From positions 1,364,001-1,428,000 of the forward strand of contig JAJHTX010000011.1 in NCBI GenBank assembly GCA_032164295.1: DNA of 64,000 nucleotides, in the 5' to 3' direction. Both the position numbers and the translations under genes were made by a program. Positions 1-12,004 of this stretch are shown here, in pieces. The DNA is from Inonotus obliquus. Taxonomy: Eukaryota; Basidiomycota; Agaricomycetes; Hymenochaetales; Hymenochaetaceae. The notes beneath the pieces were generated by a model. It was not told the DNA's origin. It worked only from the letters and a program-made list of their open reading frames with translations, and did not search any database. Numbering within the stretch: position 1 is the stretch's first letter; every line of letters starts with the position of its first letter.

Positions 1-786
1 TGATTTTCGAAAAGCTCGAAACGCAGCTGTATAAAGTGAAAGATGAGAACGTCTTTCAGAAGTGCTTCCGAGAGATTTTCGAAGGTGATTCCATTCTCTG
101 TCATCGTAAACGTTCATGGGCTGATGTTTTCATATACAGCTCATTATTTGGTGTATGAGAAAGCAAACATCCTTCATCGCGATATCAGCATCTTCAATCC
201 CATGGTTCGCAAGGTTGGCGATGGCACGATGATTGGGGTCCTGAATGGTTGGGACCTCCAGAATAAGGCGTCCGAGTCATCAGAATCTCGCACGGGGACT
301 AGAACTGGAACTCGCCCGTTCATGTCTAAGGAACTCAATGACGTCGAACTTCTGCCCGCACACATATTACGCTTCGATTTGGAATCATTCCTATACTTCC
401 TTATTTGGTCTGCATTCGTTATCCCGCACAAGGATCAGAAAGCAGAGGCAGAGAAGGAAGCAGAGGCAAGAGCTAAGGCTGGCAAGTGGGCACTTCGGAA
501 CACGGCTGCCATGCTGAAAGAATGGTGGACTAAAAGTGACGACGGACTTTACGTTGATAAATCCTATACTTTGAGTATCAGGGGAAAGAAAGAATTCCTT
601 CAGAGTCCATACCGCTTCTCCACCACCGTCGAAACGTGGATCAGTCCGATTTGGGATCTTTTCATCGACGGTTACTCGGCGAAGACAATGGCGAAACGCA
701 GGATGCAGGCATTCGACGAGGAGACACTTGGAAACCACGTCACGTACCAGAAGATTCATGATATTTTGACAAACATCCCAGAGTAG
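1..786 (+). CDS. FunK1 fungal-type kinase copy 1, 5' end outside window
   Basis: This is the C-terminal lobe of a FunK1 kinase whose start lies left of the window. The frame is open from base 3. Exon 1 ends at 84, a 55-nt GT-AG intron covers 85-139, and exon 2 runs from 140 to the TAG at 784-786. The catalytic loop HRDISIFN and the TGTRPFM motif after the activation segment are present. The metal-binding DWD, which stands where DFG stands in ordinary kinases, reads GWD, and about four residues after it (AEDQ in the sister copies) are missing. If translated, the product is therefore probably a pseudokinase. Its last 60 residues most resemble copy 8. FunK1 proteins are known as an expanded family of mushroom fungi; the substrate is unknown. 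Confidence 0.75.
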
Positions 787-1239
787 AAACGGGTGCGTTA
801 ACCCTTGACTCTTAGCTGTTATTATTCTCTATCTCACTTTGCTTCTCATTCAGGGGGTAAGCTAAAGCGAATGGTGCGATTCTTCCTGAGTCTTAGAAGG
901 AATGATTTCCACAACGTACCAAATATTTCAGTAGCTGTCTTGAAGTACGATGTTACTTACTCAGGCTGATCCCCGAGTTGCCAAATCACTCTTTACAGCA
1001 CAGAAGGAAAGGCACAGAGGAAGGGGCATGCATTCCGTACTGACTCTGGGAATAAATTCATCGGCTTCACGTAGCTTGGAACGGAACAGTAGTTCTCCTT
1101 TTCATTCGGCTCGCTTTAGCAGGAGGAGAAGGACAAGTATACCATCTGCCATCGGATTTGAACCGATTTCACGAGCGGCATCTTCCCTTCACATGGTACA
1201 CCCGCAAAGTATTGAAATCGAGATCGCCGAGGACTCCGA
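787..1239. repeat. Spacer block duplicated at about 9,750-10,260
   Basis: The stretch between copies 1 and 2 matches the stretch between copies 5 and 6. Shared landmarks are the CTCATTCAGGGGG run (848 and 9,771), AGTAGCTGTCTTGA (932 and 9,855) and the GGACAAGTGT/A run (about 1,130 and 10,090). No gene is recognised in it. It shows that a unit carrying the end of one kinase plus the next kinase was copied as a block. Confidence 0.7.
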
Positions 1240-2322
1240 GTGGATGCTACGCTGGTCGTACCTGCTGCTCTAAGTATTGGGATTGAATCCGGGGACTTGG
1301 CCTGTGATCACTATCAACCAGTTCAGCACGACAGACACGCGGCATGCTACATTCTCACCTTGCCTGTCGTCCGACACCCAGGTGTTCTGAGTCGCCATCA
1401 CTTTTCGATAGTCGCTTGTGGCGTTCACTTTGTCGACCTGGATTCGAAACCATTGGAGAGCAACTTGATAGCTCTGGCCGGAATTGGCGAAGGTTTTGGC
1501 GAGGACAGGATATTCCGCGTCACAGCTTTCGAAAAGCTAAATGTGCGTCTGTACGAAGTGAAGGACGAGAAAGTCTTCCAGAAGTGCTTCCGGGAGATTT
1601 TTCAAGGTACGTTCACTCTCTGTTACTGTAACCAGCCGCGGTCTAATGTTCTCATTTATGCAGCACATTACCGGTTGTATAAAACGGGGGAAATCCTTCA
1701 TCGCGATATCAACATCTTCAATCTCATGGTTCGCAGGGGTAGCGACGGCAAGATGAACGGGGTCCTGAACGATTGGGACCTTTCCGAAGATCAGAGTGAG
1801 ACATCCGAGTCATCAGCGTCTCGCACGGGGATTAGGACGGGAACTCGTCCATTCATGTCCATGGAACTTCATGAAATGAACCCGCCCGCGCACACATTAC
1901 GCTTCGATTGGGAATCATTTCTGTACTTCCTTATTTGGTCTGTATTCGTTATCCCGCACAAGGATCAGAAAGTAGAGGCAGAGAAGGAAGCCAAGGAAAG
2001 AGCGAAGGCTGGCAAGTGGGCACTTCGGAACACGGGTGCCATACTGAAAGATTGGTGGACTATGAATGACCTCAGACTTCACGTCGATAAATCCCATACT
2101 TTGACTATTGTAGGAAAGCAGGGCTTCATTCAGAGTCCATGCCGCTTCTCCACCACCGTCGAAACGTGGATAAGTCCTATTTGGGATCTTTTCATAGATG
2201 GTTACTTGGAGAAGGTAACGACTCGGATGAAAGGTGGATCGCAGGCATTTGACGAGGAGACGCTTGGAGATCACGTCACGTATCAGAAGATTTATGATAT
2301 CTTGAAGAACATGCCAGAGTAG
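1240..2322 (+). CDS. FunK1 kinase copy 2, 5'-truncated but open
   Basis: Homology to the full-length copy 4 begins only near 1,480 (IGEGFGEDRIFRV against IAYGFEENRIWRV). The first 80 codons from the Met at 1240 resemble nothing in copy 4, so this start is doubtful. The intron is 1607-1663, 57 nt, GT-AG. Spliced, the product is 341 aa. Catalytic HRDIN...N and DWD are intact, and the gene ends at TAG 2320-2322. Unlike the other copies, its intron is a multiple of three with no stop, so an unspliced message would also be read through (360 aa). It has lost the N-terminal lobe, including the conserved Lys, so activity is unlikely. It may be a decaying duplicate. Confidence 0.6.
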   Translation: MDATLVVPAALSIGIESGDLACDHYQPVQHDRHAACYILTLPVVRHPGVLSRHHFSIVACGVHFVDLDSKPLESNLIALAGIGEGFGEDRIFRVTAFEKLNVRLYEVKDEKVFQKCFREIFQGTFTLCYCNQPRSNVLIYAAHYRLYKTGEILHRDINIFNLMVRRGSDGKMNGVLNDWDLSEDQSETSESSASRTGIRTGTRPFMSMELHEMNPPAHTLRFDWESFLYFLIWSVFVIPHKDQKVEAEKEAKERAKAGKWALRNTGAILKDWWTMNDLRLHVDKSHTLTIVGKQGFIQSPCRFSTTVETWISPIWDLFIDGYLEKVTTRMKGGSQAFDEETLGDHVTYQKIYDILKNMPE

Positions 2323-2880
2323 AGACAGGTGTGTTATTCCCTGATTCTCGAGCTTTATCCCCGATCCGAGTCTCATACTTTGCAGACAACTAGATGCAAA
2401 TGTTGTAATTTTCGTTGATAGAGGTGGCCTTCTTCTTCTCGAAGCATATCCTCGGTTTCGCATGATGTCCTGTCCCCTCTTCGCGCATCTTTGATATTGT
2501 TGGTGAGTTGTAGTCCACAAAGTTGATAACTTGATAGTGGTCACTGGTCGCAGAAGAAGAAATGCAGGGAGTTGCTACACTGAATGAATAGATCGGTGCT
2601 GACACCTCGGATTTGACGGCTAGAATGAGCGAAAACACTAACCACAGCTGTAACACTTGGAAGCCTGGTCGTTCACTGGCACCAGATATAGTAGATAATA
2701 GTAACGAATGAATTGGATCCTCAGCGATCGACTCGACATCGTTACGTAACAACTTGCGGATGGTGACACTGGTGTGACGTGACCATTCTCATTCTCTCGT
2801 AGCACTGAGGTAACGCGATTGACCGGCTTGTGAACGAATGACCGTCAGTTGCCAACAGACTCAAACTGCAGAAGTGCTCA
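2323..2880. other. Spacer, no gene recognised
   Basis: This is the sequence between kinase copies 2 and 3. A minus-strand open frame at 2,390-2,752 has no recognisable motif and no splice partner. No repeat or RNA gene was seen. Confidence 0.4.
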
Positions 2881-3765
2881 TCATCTTCGTATCGACCTGG
2901 ACAAGATAATTCCAACTATAGCGCAAGGACAATGATCAGGTTCTCGAGAAAGCCAGAATTTGGCGCGTCTTGATTTTCGAAAAGCTGGATGCGCATCTGT
3001 ATGAAGTTAGGGACTTGGATGTCTTTCAAAAGTGCTTCCGAGAGATTTTTGAAGGTAAGTCCGCTCTCCGTCATCGTAAGCGTTCACAGGCTGATGTTTT
3101 CATATACAGCTCATTATTTGGTATACGAGAAGGCGAAAATCCTTCATCGCGATATCAGCATCTTCAATCTCATGGTTCGCAAGGGTATCGTAGGCACGAT
3201 GATTGGGGTCCTGAACGAGTGGGACCTTACCGACGATCAGAATAAGGCGTCCGAGTCATCAGAATCTCGCTCGGGGACCAGAACGGGAACTCGCCCGTTC
3301 ATGTGTAAGGAACTCAATAACGTTGAACTTCCGCCTGCACACATATTACGCTTCAATTTGGAATCATTCCTATACTTCCTTATTTGGTCTGCATTCGTTA
3401 TCCCGCACAAGGATCAGAAAGCAGAGGCAGAGAAGGAAGCCGAGGCAAGAGCTAAGGCTGGCAAGTGGGCACTTCGGAACACGGCTGCCATGCTGAAAGA
3501 ATGGTGGACTAAAAGTGACGACGGACTTTACGTTGATAAATCCTATACTTTGAGTATCAGGGGAAAGAAAGAATTCCTTCACAGTCCATACCGCTTCTCC
3601 ACCACCATCGAAACATGGATCAGTCCGATTTGGTCTCTTTTCATTAATGGCTACTGGGCGAAGGCAGCGACGAGATTTGAGGCGCAGGGATTTGACGAGG
3701 AGACGCTTGGAGATCACGTCACGTACGATAAGATTTATAATACTTTGAGGGACGTGCCAGAATAG
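2881..3765 (+). pseudogene. FunK1 kinase copy 3, 5'-truncated with frameshift
   Basis: Homology to copy 4 starts near 2,881 with HLRIDLDKIIP (HLQANLDWIIP in copy 4). A TGA then interrupts this frame near 2,932, and the match resumes in another frame (RIWRVLIFEKLD), so a frameshift lies between. The intron is 3055-3109 (55 nt). Exon 2 runs from 3110 to TAG 3763-3765. HRDISIFN is intact but DWD reads EWD, a conservative loss of the metal-binding Asp. Exon 2 shares its tail (FINGYWAKAAT) with copy 5 and its middle with copy 1. With no N-terminal lobe and a broken frame it is called a pseudogene. Confidence 0.75.
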
Positions 3766-5740
3766 AAGCCGGTGTGTTATCCCTCGACTCTTGAGTCGTA
3801 CCTTCGATCTCATATTGCTTTATACTTAGAAAGGAGGAGGTGATCGAAGTGATATTGTAGATCTCGTTGACAGTGACGATATGGCTCTATTCAGTCGATG
3901 TATTTTGCAAGATGCTATTCGCACAGACATGACCACGTCGTAGGGAAGCGTGTTCTCGTTTATATTTTACACCTCCTACCTACGCACCTTCCTGATTCCG
4001 TAAACTATCATTAGAATCGTGATCGCCGAAGTCCCTTGGGTTGTTTGTCGACAAGCTAATCGTACATGAGCAGTCCCTCGGTCTTGGGTGGATAGCTGCT
4101 TCCCTCCTCTTGTCGTGTTTCATCTCTTCAAATGTTTCATATACCTTGTGGAGACATGCATGCTGAGAGACGTACCAGGGGTACACCTCGTTCTCCTTCC
4201 CTTGCCATTTTGCTAAGTCAAACTTTCTTCTCAGGAGATAGCAACTGACATTAGTCTTGTATTGTCAGCGTAATGATGTTGTCGCCGCATAGGATCTCCC
4301 GCTAAGATGTAATCATATTGCCCTTTTTTTGGTTGTCGTCCAGTTCTTGCGAAAAAATGAGTGCGCACGTGGGTTAGGAGCCAGTCCGAGAAGGCATATA
4401 TTGGACTTGGGCTGTAGGCCGGAAGTCTACGACACTGAGTTGCGTGTGTAAGTGTGGAGGATAATTAGGGAGGGTGTGGAGGGACTGATTCATTAAGCGG
4501 CAAAACTCTGAGGTGAGCCAGAGCCAGAATATTTCTAAGAAGGCAATACCTCAGACTGTGCCACTTACAGCCACTTACATTTTGTGGCGTATTGCTGTGC
4601 AGTCCCAGAGAGAACACAGAATCGAGATCTCTCCATAAGCTTACGGCTTACCACCCTCGCAACGGGAAGAGGCGTCTTACTTCCTGCGCATTTATGATGC
4701 TCCGCGGCTAGAAACAGATACATTTGATCACAAAAGTTTTCAGGGCCAGGGTACTTGGGGAACCTTCCAGTGCGTACCTCCACATCATATGTATCCACTT
4801 CGTGACTATCGCGCTTATGATTTCGAGATAAAGAGATGTGAAAATGGATGTGTGAATGGTTGAAATGTAGTTATCGCAGTTGGCCGAAGTAGTGCACACA
4901 AGGCCTCGGTTCTGACCAGACGATTGGCTCTATAGGCATCTAGTCCTCATCCCATTCAGGCTACCCAACTGTTGGTGCACCCAGAGGGAAGGTGTCATTC
5001 CATTCTATCCCTGTCATCTCCGATTCTGCACTCCAATTCTACAATACGTCCCCTTTCCATTTGATGAGAGCTTTCTGGGAGATGTCCGGAGACTCACCTG
5101 GCCAAATAACAGGAGAATAAAAATACAAGAACCATACTGTAACGAGCTATTCATCTGATTGTAGTACGCCTATCAAGTTCCACTTCCAAAGGGATTTACT
5201 GAATTTGGGATGCATCATGCAGAAGAATCTGAAAAGGAGACGATCTATTCCGATGATCACCTAATTCCATTCATACAGCCAAATATTTACAGAATCTGTG
5301 AGTGAGCTTATTATCGAGGTGGCTCAGTAAGAAAATGATATGGTCTTGAGTCGGTTCACATATCAATCTGAAAGTGAAATGGGAAACTTGAAGATGACCA
5401 CATTCCATTCCGTTCATCTCCAAAGAGAGCTTCTCCCTTCATCGTTTCTTATGCCCCATATTTATCGGATCACTCCGTGAATAATGGAAGACAAGAGAAC
5501 AAGAAATCAGGCAACCACCGAGTGTGATAGTATCAATCTGTTGCATAATAAGATGGGTTTATTCGAACTGCGGGTGCCACATAAATTATTCTATAAATAC
5601 AGCATGTAGATGCACCCATTCTACTCACACAGAACTCGAACTCGCCTACAAGTTACTGTCTCGTTCGCACCTCCTCAGCAACCATTCATTCAAATTTGTG
5701 GTATGTGCTTAGATACTACTTGCTTATATAACCTCTTACT
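3766..5740. other. Two-kilobase spacer upstream of the intact kinase
   Basis: No gene is recognised on either strand. Minus-strand open frames at 4,565-4,798 and 4,708-4,899 carry no family motif. AT-rich stretches become frequent after 5,100. This spacer probably holds the promoter of copy 4, because it is the only long non-repeated upstream region in the array. Confidence 0.4.
5591..5600 (+). promoter_or_regulatory. Possible TATA box of the intact FunK1 gene
   Basis: CTATAAATAC lies about 215 bases before the preferred ATG at 5806. Motif and position fit a fungal TATA box. The transcription start cannot be seen. Confidence 0.3.
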
Positions 5741-5805
5741 GATCTCATCATGCCATGCTCTCTCTTCCGACTCGCGGCTTGACTTTGATACTTTTGACCC
5801 TAACG

Positions 5806-8167
5806 ATGGACTCAGACTCAGACTCTGATTCAATGGCTTCAGGAATTACGCGAAGCTCAACAGAGATACTCAAAGGACTAGGATCTATGACGTCGGGTCT
5901 CACCGAGGCCAAAAACGAGAATATTGATCCTTACCTTAAGGTCGACCTCCAGCATGCTAAGACCATTGGATTCGATGACTTCTTGCGTGGATTAGGGATG
6001 GAAAACGTACAGCAAGATGTCAACAGTGAACCCATCACTACAATATCGATAGCTCACCAGGCAGCACTCAGCGTCTACTTGAATGCAGTCAGGTCATCAG
6101 CAGAGCCAGATCGCTACGAGCCATTCTGCAACCTAGCCAATGGAATATTGGAAAGCCTTGACGAAGCGCATCATCCCTCGGTCCAATTTGTCCGTGGTGA
6201 CAAAACTTTCATCCGCGGCGTCTATGAGTCTGCCCAGGCACCCGATGTCATGCTGGTCAGAAAAGGAGAAATGCCTAACGACAAACTTGCAAACCACGTA
6301 CCAGTCAAACATGACAGTCCGTACACAAATACGTCGAGCAGCGAGAATAATGGCGGTCCCCCGGTTGATAACTGGGTCCAGGTACTCACCGTATTCGAGT
6401 TTCGGGCTTCAGACTCTAGCACCCGCACAGTTGTACAGCAGCCCCGGTCCGAGTCCAAGAGGTCATCACGTGGATCGAAACAGACTCAGAGCGCTAAGAG
6501 GAATTCCAGTGGAAGTCGGCGATCCGCTGCTGATGAGGAGCATCCAGATGCCTCAATCAAGAAAAAGCCCAAGAGGGAGTACTATGAGGATTACAAAGTG
6601 AAACTTGCGCGCTACGCTGTGCATATGTTCTCTCAGGATTTCCATCGCCGCCACTGCATTTTGGCGCTCGTTGTTGACGACAAGTTGATTATGGGCTATT
6701 TCGACCATGGAGGAGCTGTGTACTCTGAGGTGCTCGATTTCAAGGCTGACCTTGGACGTCTTGTTTTGCTCATCAAGGCCCTGAGTCAACTGGGCCCTTC
6801 ACAACTCGGATTTATCGAGAAAGTGACGCTTGCCAGCACCGAGCAGATAAATCAGGCGATATCGCTTATCGGGACCGACTCGAACATACGGAGATCGTCA
6901 CGGACGACAGGAAATCCGCCATCTGTTCCAATCATTCAGCCATCGAAACCGGAGGGTGGAAAAGATCACAAGCTACCGCAGTTTGTATTGAAAGTCAATG
7001 ATAGAACCGTGATAGTACTCAACTCGATCGTACGGAGGCTCCCGATAGGCTTGATTGGCAGAGGTACCAGAGTCCATGCAGTAAGGGTGTTGCGAGAGGG
7101 GAATAGGCCGCTTCCAGCACAGCTAGAGGGTGTCCTTGCACTAAAGGCCAGTTGGCAGCTGAATAGGCGCACGCCCGAATGGGAGTTACTAGATAAAGCA
7201 CGCAATGGCCTGAAAAGTAAAGGTACAGGAGAGAGCGGGAGCGATCTCGCCGAATCTTTGCCCGTGTGTCATCTTCAAGCGAACCTGGATTGGATAATCC
7301 CAGACCAGGGCGGCGATTTCAGAACTAAAGCCAACATTGCTTATGGATTCGAAGAGAATAGAATTTGGCGCGTCCTAATTTTCGAGAAGCTCGAGACGCA
7401 TCTGTATACAGTGAAAGACGAGAAGGACTTTCAGAAGTGCTTCCGAGAGATTTTTGAAGGTACGTTCACTCTCCGTCATCGCAAACATTCGTGGGCTGAT
7501 GTTCTCATTTGCAGCTCATTACTGGGTATATCACGAGGCGAAAATCCTTCATCGCGATATCAGCATCTTCAATCTCATGGTTCGCATGGGTAGCGATGGC
7601 ACGATGGTCGGAGTCCTGAACGATTGGGACCTTGCTGAAGACCAGAGTGAGGTATCCGAGTCATCAGGACCTCACACAGGGACCAGGACGGGAACGCGCC
7701 CATTCATGTCCATGGAACTTCATAAAAAGAGGCTACCTGAACATAAGCTACGGTTTGATTGGGAATCACTCTTCTACTTCCTTATTTGGTCTACTTTCGT
7801 TATCCCGCACGATGATCAGCAAGGAAAGGCGGTGGAGGAAGCCGAGGCGAGGGCGGGGAATGAAGGATGGGACCTCGAGAACAAGGGTGCCATGCTGAGA
7901 GGATGGTGGACTAAAAATGACGACAGCTTGCGCGCCGAAAAAGCGTACACTTTGGATATTTGGGGAAAGACAGACTTCCTTCGCAGTCCATACCGCTTCT
8001 CCACCACCGTCGAAACATGGATCAGTCCGATCTGGAATCTTTTCATCGTCGGTTACTCGGCGAAGAAAACGGCGGAACTCATGATGGAGGCATTTGACGA
8101 GGAGACGCTTGGAGACCACGTCACGTTCAAGAAAATTTATGATATTTTGAAGATCATGCCAGAGTAG
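5806..8167 (+). CDS. Full-length FunK1 fungal-type protein kinase (copy 4)
   Basis: Exon 1 is 5806-7459, the 55-nt intron 7460-7514, and exon 2 7515-8167; the product is 768 aa. The start at 5806 (MDSDSDSDS) has a good context (AACGATGG); an in-frame ATG at 5755 would add 17 residues. The N-terminal region (about 1-200) is of unknown function. A Ser/Lys/Arg-rich linker follows at about 215-270. The FunK1 domain then runs to the end: YAVHMFSQDFHRRH and the YFDHGG segment near 300, the GLIGRGT glycine loop, LKASW with the likely catalytic Lys, HRD at 564-566 with Asn571, DWD at 588-590 replacing DFG, and the TGTRPFM motif. All catalytic residues are present. It is the only complete member of the array and the probable parent or survivor. 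Its role is unknown; the family is linked to multicellular fungi. Confidence 0.9.
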
Positions 8168-8719
8168 AAGCTGGTACGTTATCCCTTGACTCTCGAATCT
8201 TATTCTTAATCTCACCTTGCTTATCCTAGACTTGAAAGGTGTAAACGAAAGGAAATATTTTTGATCTCGTTGTCAATGAAGGCCCGGTTGTTCTTGAACC
8301 TTGAAGGGAAGGGAATGATTGCCCAGAATATTTATAAAATTAGTATTCCAATAAGTTGTGCTATTGAATTATGAAACTGTGATTAAATCGAATTATATTG
8401 TAACAAGACAGAACAAAGCCATGAAGAATTCAATGGTCTATATGGCGATGGCGAGTATGGATATCCCAGTCTCCCAGATATAGACCCGGATGACAATATC
8501 CGAGAGCCGAGCGGATATATTCGCACGTGCACGGAACCGGATCCGATAGCAGCCATGCCCGCGTATCGTATAAGACCGCTCACTTTTGCTACTCACTCTG
8601 ACCATTCATGCGCCTCAGAATATACAGCAAAGGGTGGATGTCGACGATTTCGGATGATCGGATGTGTAGACAATGGCCAAACCTGGAGGACGACTCCACT
8701 CACAGTGCACATGAAATAT
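8168..8719 (+). repeat. Leader module repeated before copies 5, 7, 8 and 9
   Basis: About 0.6 kb following copy 4 recurs at about 11,340-12,000, at 13,030-13,384 plus 14,409-14,600, and at 15,600-16,100. Shared marks are GATCTCGTTGTCAATGAAGG, CCAATAAGTTGT and a CGGAT-rich patch with a GCACGTGC palindrome (near 8,530), followed by GTATCGTATAAGA. It joins the 3' flank of one kinase to the truncated 5' end of the next. A local second copy of the 3' flank lies at 11,570-11,710. Confidence 0.75.
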
Positions 8720-9705
8720 ACTCCTCAGAAAAGAGGTTACCTGAAATGCTGCACGGGGAAGAAAAGGCGGGTCAACGAACGGTAGCGATCTCGCGTCATC
8801 TTTGCCCGTGTGTCATCTTCATGACGGCCCGGATGGGTTCATCTCAGGGAGCGATTTCAGAACTCAATCCAATGCTGAGGGTCTCGGGGAGAATAGAATT
8901 TGGCGCGTCCTAATTTTCGTAAAGCTCGATACGCGTTTGTATGAAGTGAAAGACGAGAAGGACTTTCAGAAGTGCTTCCGAGAGATTTTTGAAGGTACGT
9001 CCACCTTCTGGCATTGTAAACATTCGCAGGCTGATGTTCTCATATACAGCTCATTACTGGGTATATCAGGAGGCGAAAATCCTTCATCGCGATATCAGCA
9101 TCTTCAATCTCATGGTCCGCAAGGGTAGCAATGGCACGATGATTGGGGTCCTGAACGATTGGGACCTTGCCGAAGATCAGAATAAGGCGTCCGAGTCATC
9201 AGAATCTCGCACGGGGACTAGGACGGGAACTCGCCCATTCATGTCCATGGAACTCAATGACCTCGAACTTCCGCCCGCACACATATTACGCTTTGATTTG
9301 GAATCATTCCTATACTTCCTTATTTGGTCTGTATTCGTTATTCCAAACGAGGATGTGAAGAAGGAGGCGGAGAAGGAAGCTGAGGCAAAGGCGGAGGCTG
9401 GCAAGTGGATACGTGAGAACAAGGGTGCCATGCTGAAAGGATGGTGGACTAAATATGACGACAGCTTGCTGGCCGAAAAAGTGTACACTTTGAATCCTTT
9501 CGGAAAGAAAGACTTCCTTCGCAGTCCATACCGCTTCTCCACCACTGTCGAGAAGTGGATCAGTCCGATTTGGGATCTCTTCATTAATGGCTACTGGGCG
9601 AAGGCAGCGACGACATCCGAGATGCAGGGAGCTGAAGAGGAGACGCTTGGAAACCACGTCACGTATCAGAAGATTCATGATATTTTGCAGAAGATGCCAG
9701 AGTAG
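8720..9705 (+). pseudogene. FunK1 kinase copy 5, 5'-truncated
   Basis: Homology to copy 4 begins near 8,720 in one frame (RLPEMLHGEEKA against RTPEWELLDKA), then moves to another frame after the TGA at 8742-8744. From 8745 to 8994 the frame is open (SLPVCHLHDGPDG ... CFREIFE). The 55-nt intron is 8995-9049, and exon 2 runs from 9050 to TAG 9703-9705. HRDISIFN, DWD and TGTRPFM are all intact. Without the N-terminal lobe it is not expected to be an active kinase, though a truncated product could still be made. Its 3' flank resembles copy 1. Confidence 0.7.
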
Positions 9706-10439
9706 AAAGGGGTTCGTTATCCCCTTGTCTCTTAACGCTTAGTCTTCTTCATCTCACCTTGCGTCTCGTTCAGGGGGCAACCTAATGCGATTGCTACGGT
9801 TCGATTCTTCTGAATCTTAGAAGCAATGATTGCCACAGCGTACTAAATTATTCCAGTAGCTGTCTTGAGATGAAACCACTTACCCAGGTCGATTACACTA
9901 CGTAACTCCGAACCAGCAACCTATGTTCCAAAAGGAACGGCATGCCGCATAGAGGGAAACTTTCATCCCGTGCCCTATGCTTTGGAAATGCATTTATCGG
10001 ATTTCTGTTGACTGGAACGGAGCAGTGATTCTCTTTTTCACTGTTCGTCACTTGAATTCACACTCCGCTCGCTTTAGCAATAGGAAAAGGACAAGTGTGT
10101 TGCTGGCCATCGGATTTGAGCTGATCTCACGAGCGCATCTTCCCTTGACATCGTGCACCCGCACTTGAAATCGAGATCACCGAGGTCTCCAAGGACTCCG
10201 AGTGGATGTGGATGGTCGATGCGGTTAGATCTTACGCAGGTCGTACCTGCTGCTCTAGGTATTGAATCCGGGGATTTGGCCTGTGATCACTATCAGCCAG
10301 TTCAGCACGACAGACACGCGGCATGCTGCATTTTAGCCTTGCCTGTCGTCCGACACCCAGCCTCCAGGTGTTCTGAGTCACCATCACTTATCGATAGTCC
10401 CTTGTGAGGTTCACCGTGCCAACCTGGATTCGAAAGCGC
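9706..10439. repeat. Second copy of the 787-1,480 spacer block
   Basis: This is homologous to the sequence between copies 1 and 2, including the stretch read as LACDHYQPVQHDRHAAC at both places (about 1,300 and 10,275). No start codon or kinase N-terminus is recognised. Confidence 0.65.
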
Positions 10440-11301
10440 CAGGGAATAACCTTGTAACGCAGGCCAGAATCGGCGAAGGTTTTGGCGAGAACAGGATATG
10501 CCGCGTCACAGTTTCTGAAATACTTGATGTGCGTCTGTATGAAGTGAAGGACGAGAAGGTCTTTCGAGAATGTTTTCGAGATATTTTTCAGGGCAAGCCA
10601 TTATCTATTCTCATCGAAGTCGCATGCTGATGGTCTGGTGTACAGCTCATTACTGTGTATACAAGACGACAAACATCCTTCATTGCGATATCAGCATCTT
10701 CAATCTCATGGTTCGCAAGTGTAGCGATGGCACGATGATGGGAGTCCTGAACGATTGGGACCTTGCTGAAGACCAGAGTGAGGCATCCGAGTCATCAGGA
10801 CCTCACACAGGGACCAGGACGGGAATGCGCCCATTCATGTCCATGGAACTCAATGATGTTGAACTTCCGCCTGCACACACATTACGCTTCGATCTGGAAT
10901 CATTCCTATACTTTCTTATTTGGTCTGTATTCGTTATTCCGCACACCGACCAGAAAGTAGAAGCGGAGGAGGCAGCCAAGGAAAGGGCGAAGACTGGCAA
11001 GTGGGCACTTCTGAACACGGGTGCCATGCTGGAAGGGTGGTGGACTAAGAATGACCTTAGTTTGCGCGCCGAAAATTTCTATACTTTGGATATTTGGGGA
11101 AAGAAAGACTTCCTTCGCAGTCCATACCGCTTCTCCACCACCGTCGAAACATGGATCAGTCCGATCTGGAATCTTTTCATCGTCGGTTACTCGGCGAAGA
11201 AAACGGCGGAACTCCTGATGGAGGCATTTGACGAGGAGACGCTTGGAGACCATGTCACGTACAAGAATATTTATGATATTTTGAAGATCATGCCAGAGTA
11301 G
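10440..11301 (+). pseudogene. FunK1 kinase copy 6, catalytic Arg lost, GC donor
   Basis: The kinase match starts near 10,470 (RIGEGFGENRI), as in copy 2. Exon 1 ends at 10592. The intron 10593-10645 (53 nt) starts with GC (GCAAGC) instead of GT, and exon 2 is 10646-11301. The catalytic loop reads HCDISIFN, so the HRD Arg is Cys; Asp, Asn and DWD are kept. The 5' half is like copy 2, while the last 85 residues are almost identical to copy 4, which points to recombination between copies. A truncated N-terminus and the odd donor make it a likely pseudogene or pseudokinase. Confidence 0.7.
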
Positions 11302-12004
11302 AAGCTGGTACGTTATCCCTTGACTCTCGAATCTTATTCTTAATCTCACCTTGCTTATCCTTGACTTGAAAGCAAACGAAAGGAAATATTGTTGATCTCG
11401 TTGTCAATGAAGGCCAGATTCTTTTTGAACCTTGAAGGGAATGATTGCCCAGAGAATTTATTAAATGGGTATTCCAAGAAGTTGTGCTATTGGATTATGA
11501 GAAAGAGGTTGTATCGAAGTACGTTATGTTGAGGCAGATAGGGATGAATAATTCAATGAAGTCTATAATCCTAGACTTGAAGGATGTAAATGAAAGCAGT
11601 TGTCGTTGATCTCGTTGTCAATGAAGGCCAGGTTGTTCTTGAACCTTAATGATTACCCAGAGAATTCATCAATTTAGTATTCCAATAAGTTGTACTATTG
11701 GATTATGAAACTGTGATTGAATTGTATTTTTTATATTGTAACGAGCCAGAACACAAAAGGGCGATCCGGATGCGAGGACAATATCCGCGGATATATTCGC
11801 ACGTGCACGGAACCGGATCCAATAGCAGCCATGACCCAGTCCCCGCGTATCATATAAGACCGCTCACTTTTGCTACTCACTCTGAACATTCATGCGCCTC
11901 AGAATATACAGAAAAGAGTGGATTTCAACGATTTCGGATGATCGGATGCGTAGACAATGGCTGAACATGGAGGACGAGGTCACTCACAACGCACATCGAA
12001 TTCA

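Noticed and set aside
1915..2544. Long minus-strand open frame opposite kinase copy 2, with similar frames opposite copies 1, 3-7 and 9
   Set aside because: It recurs only because the plus-strand kinase sequence is repeated. It has no own start context or motif, and it follows kinase conservation.
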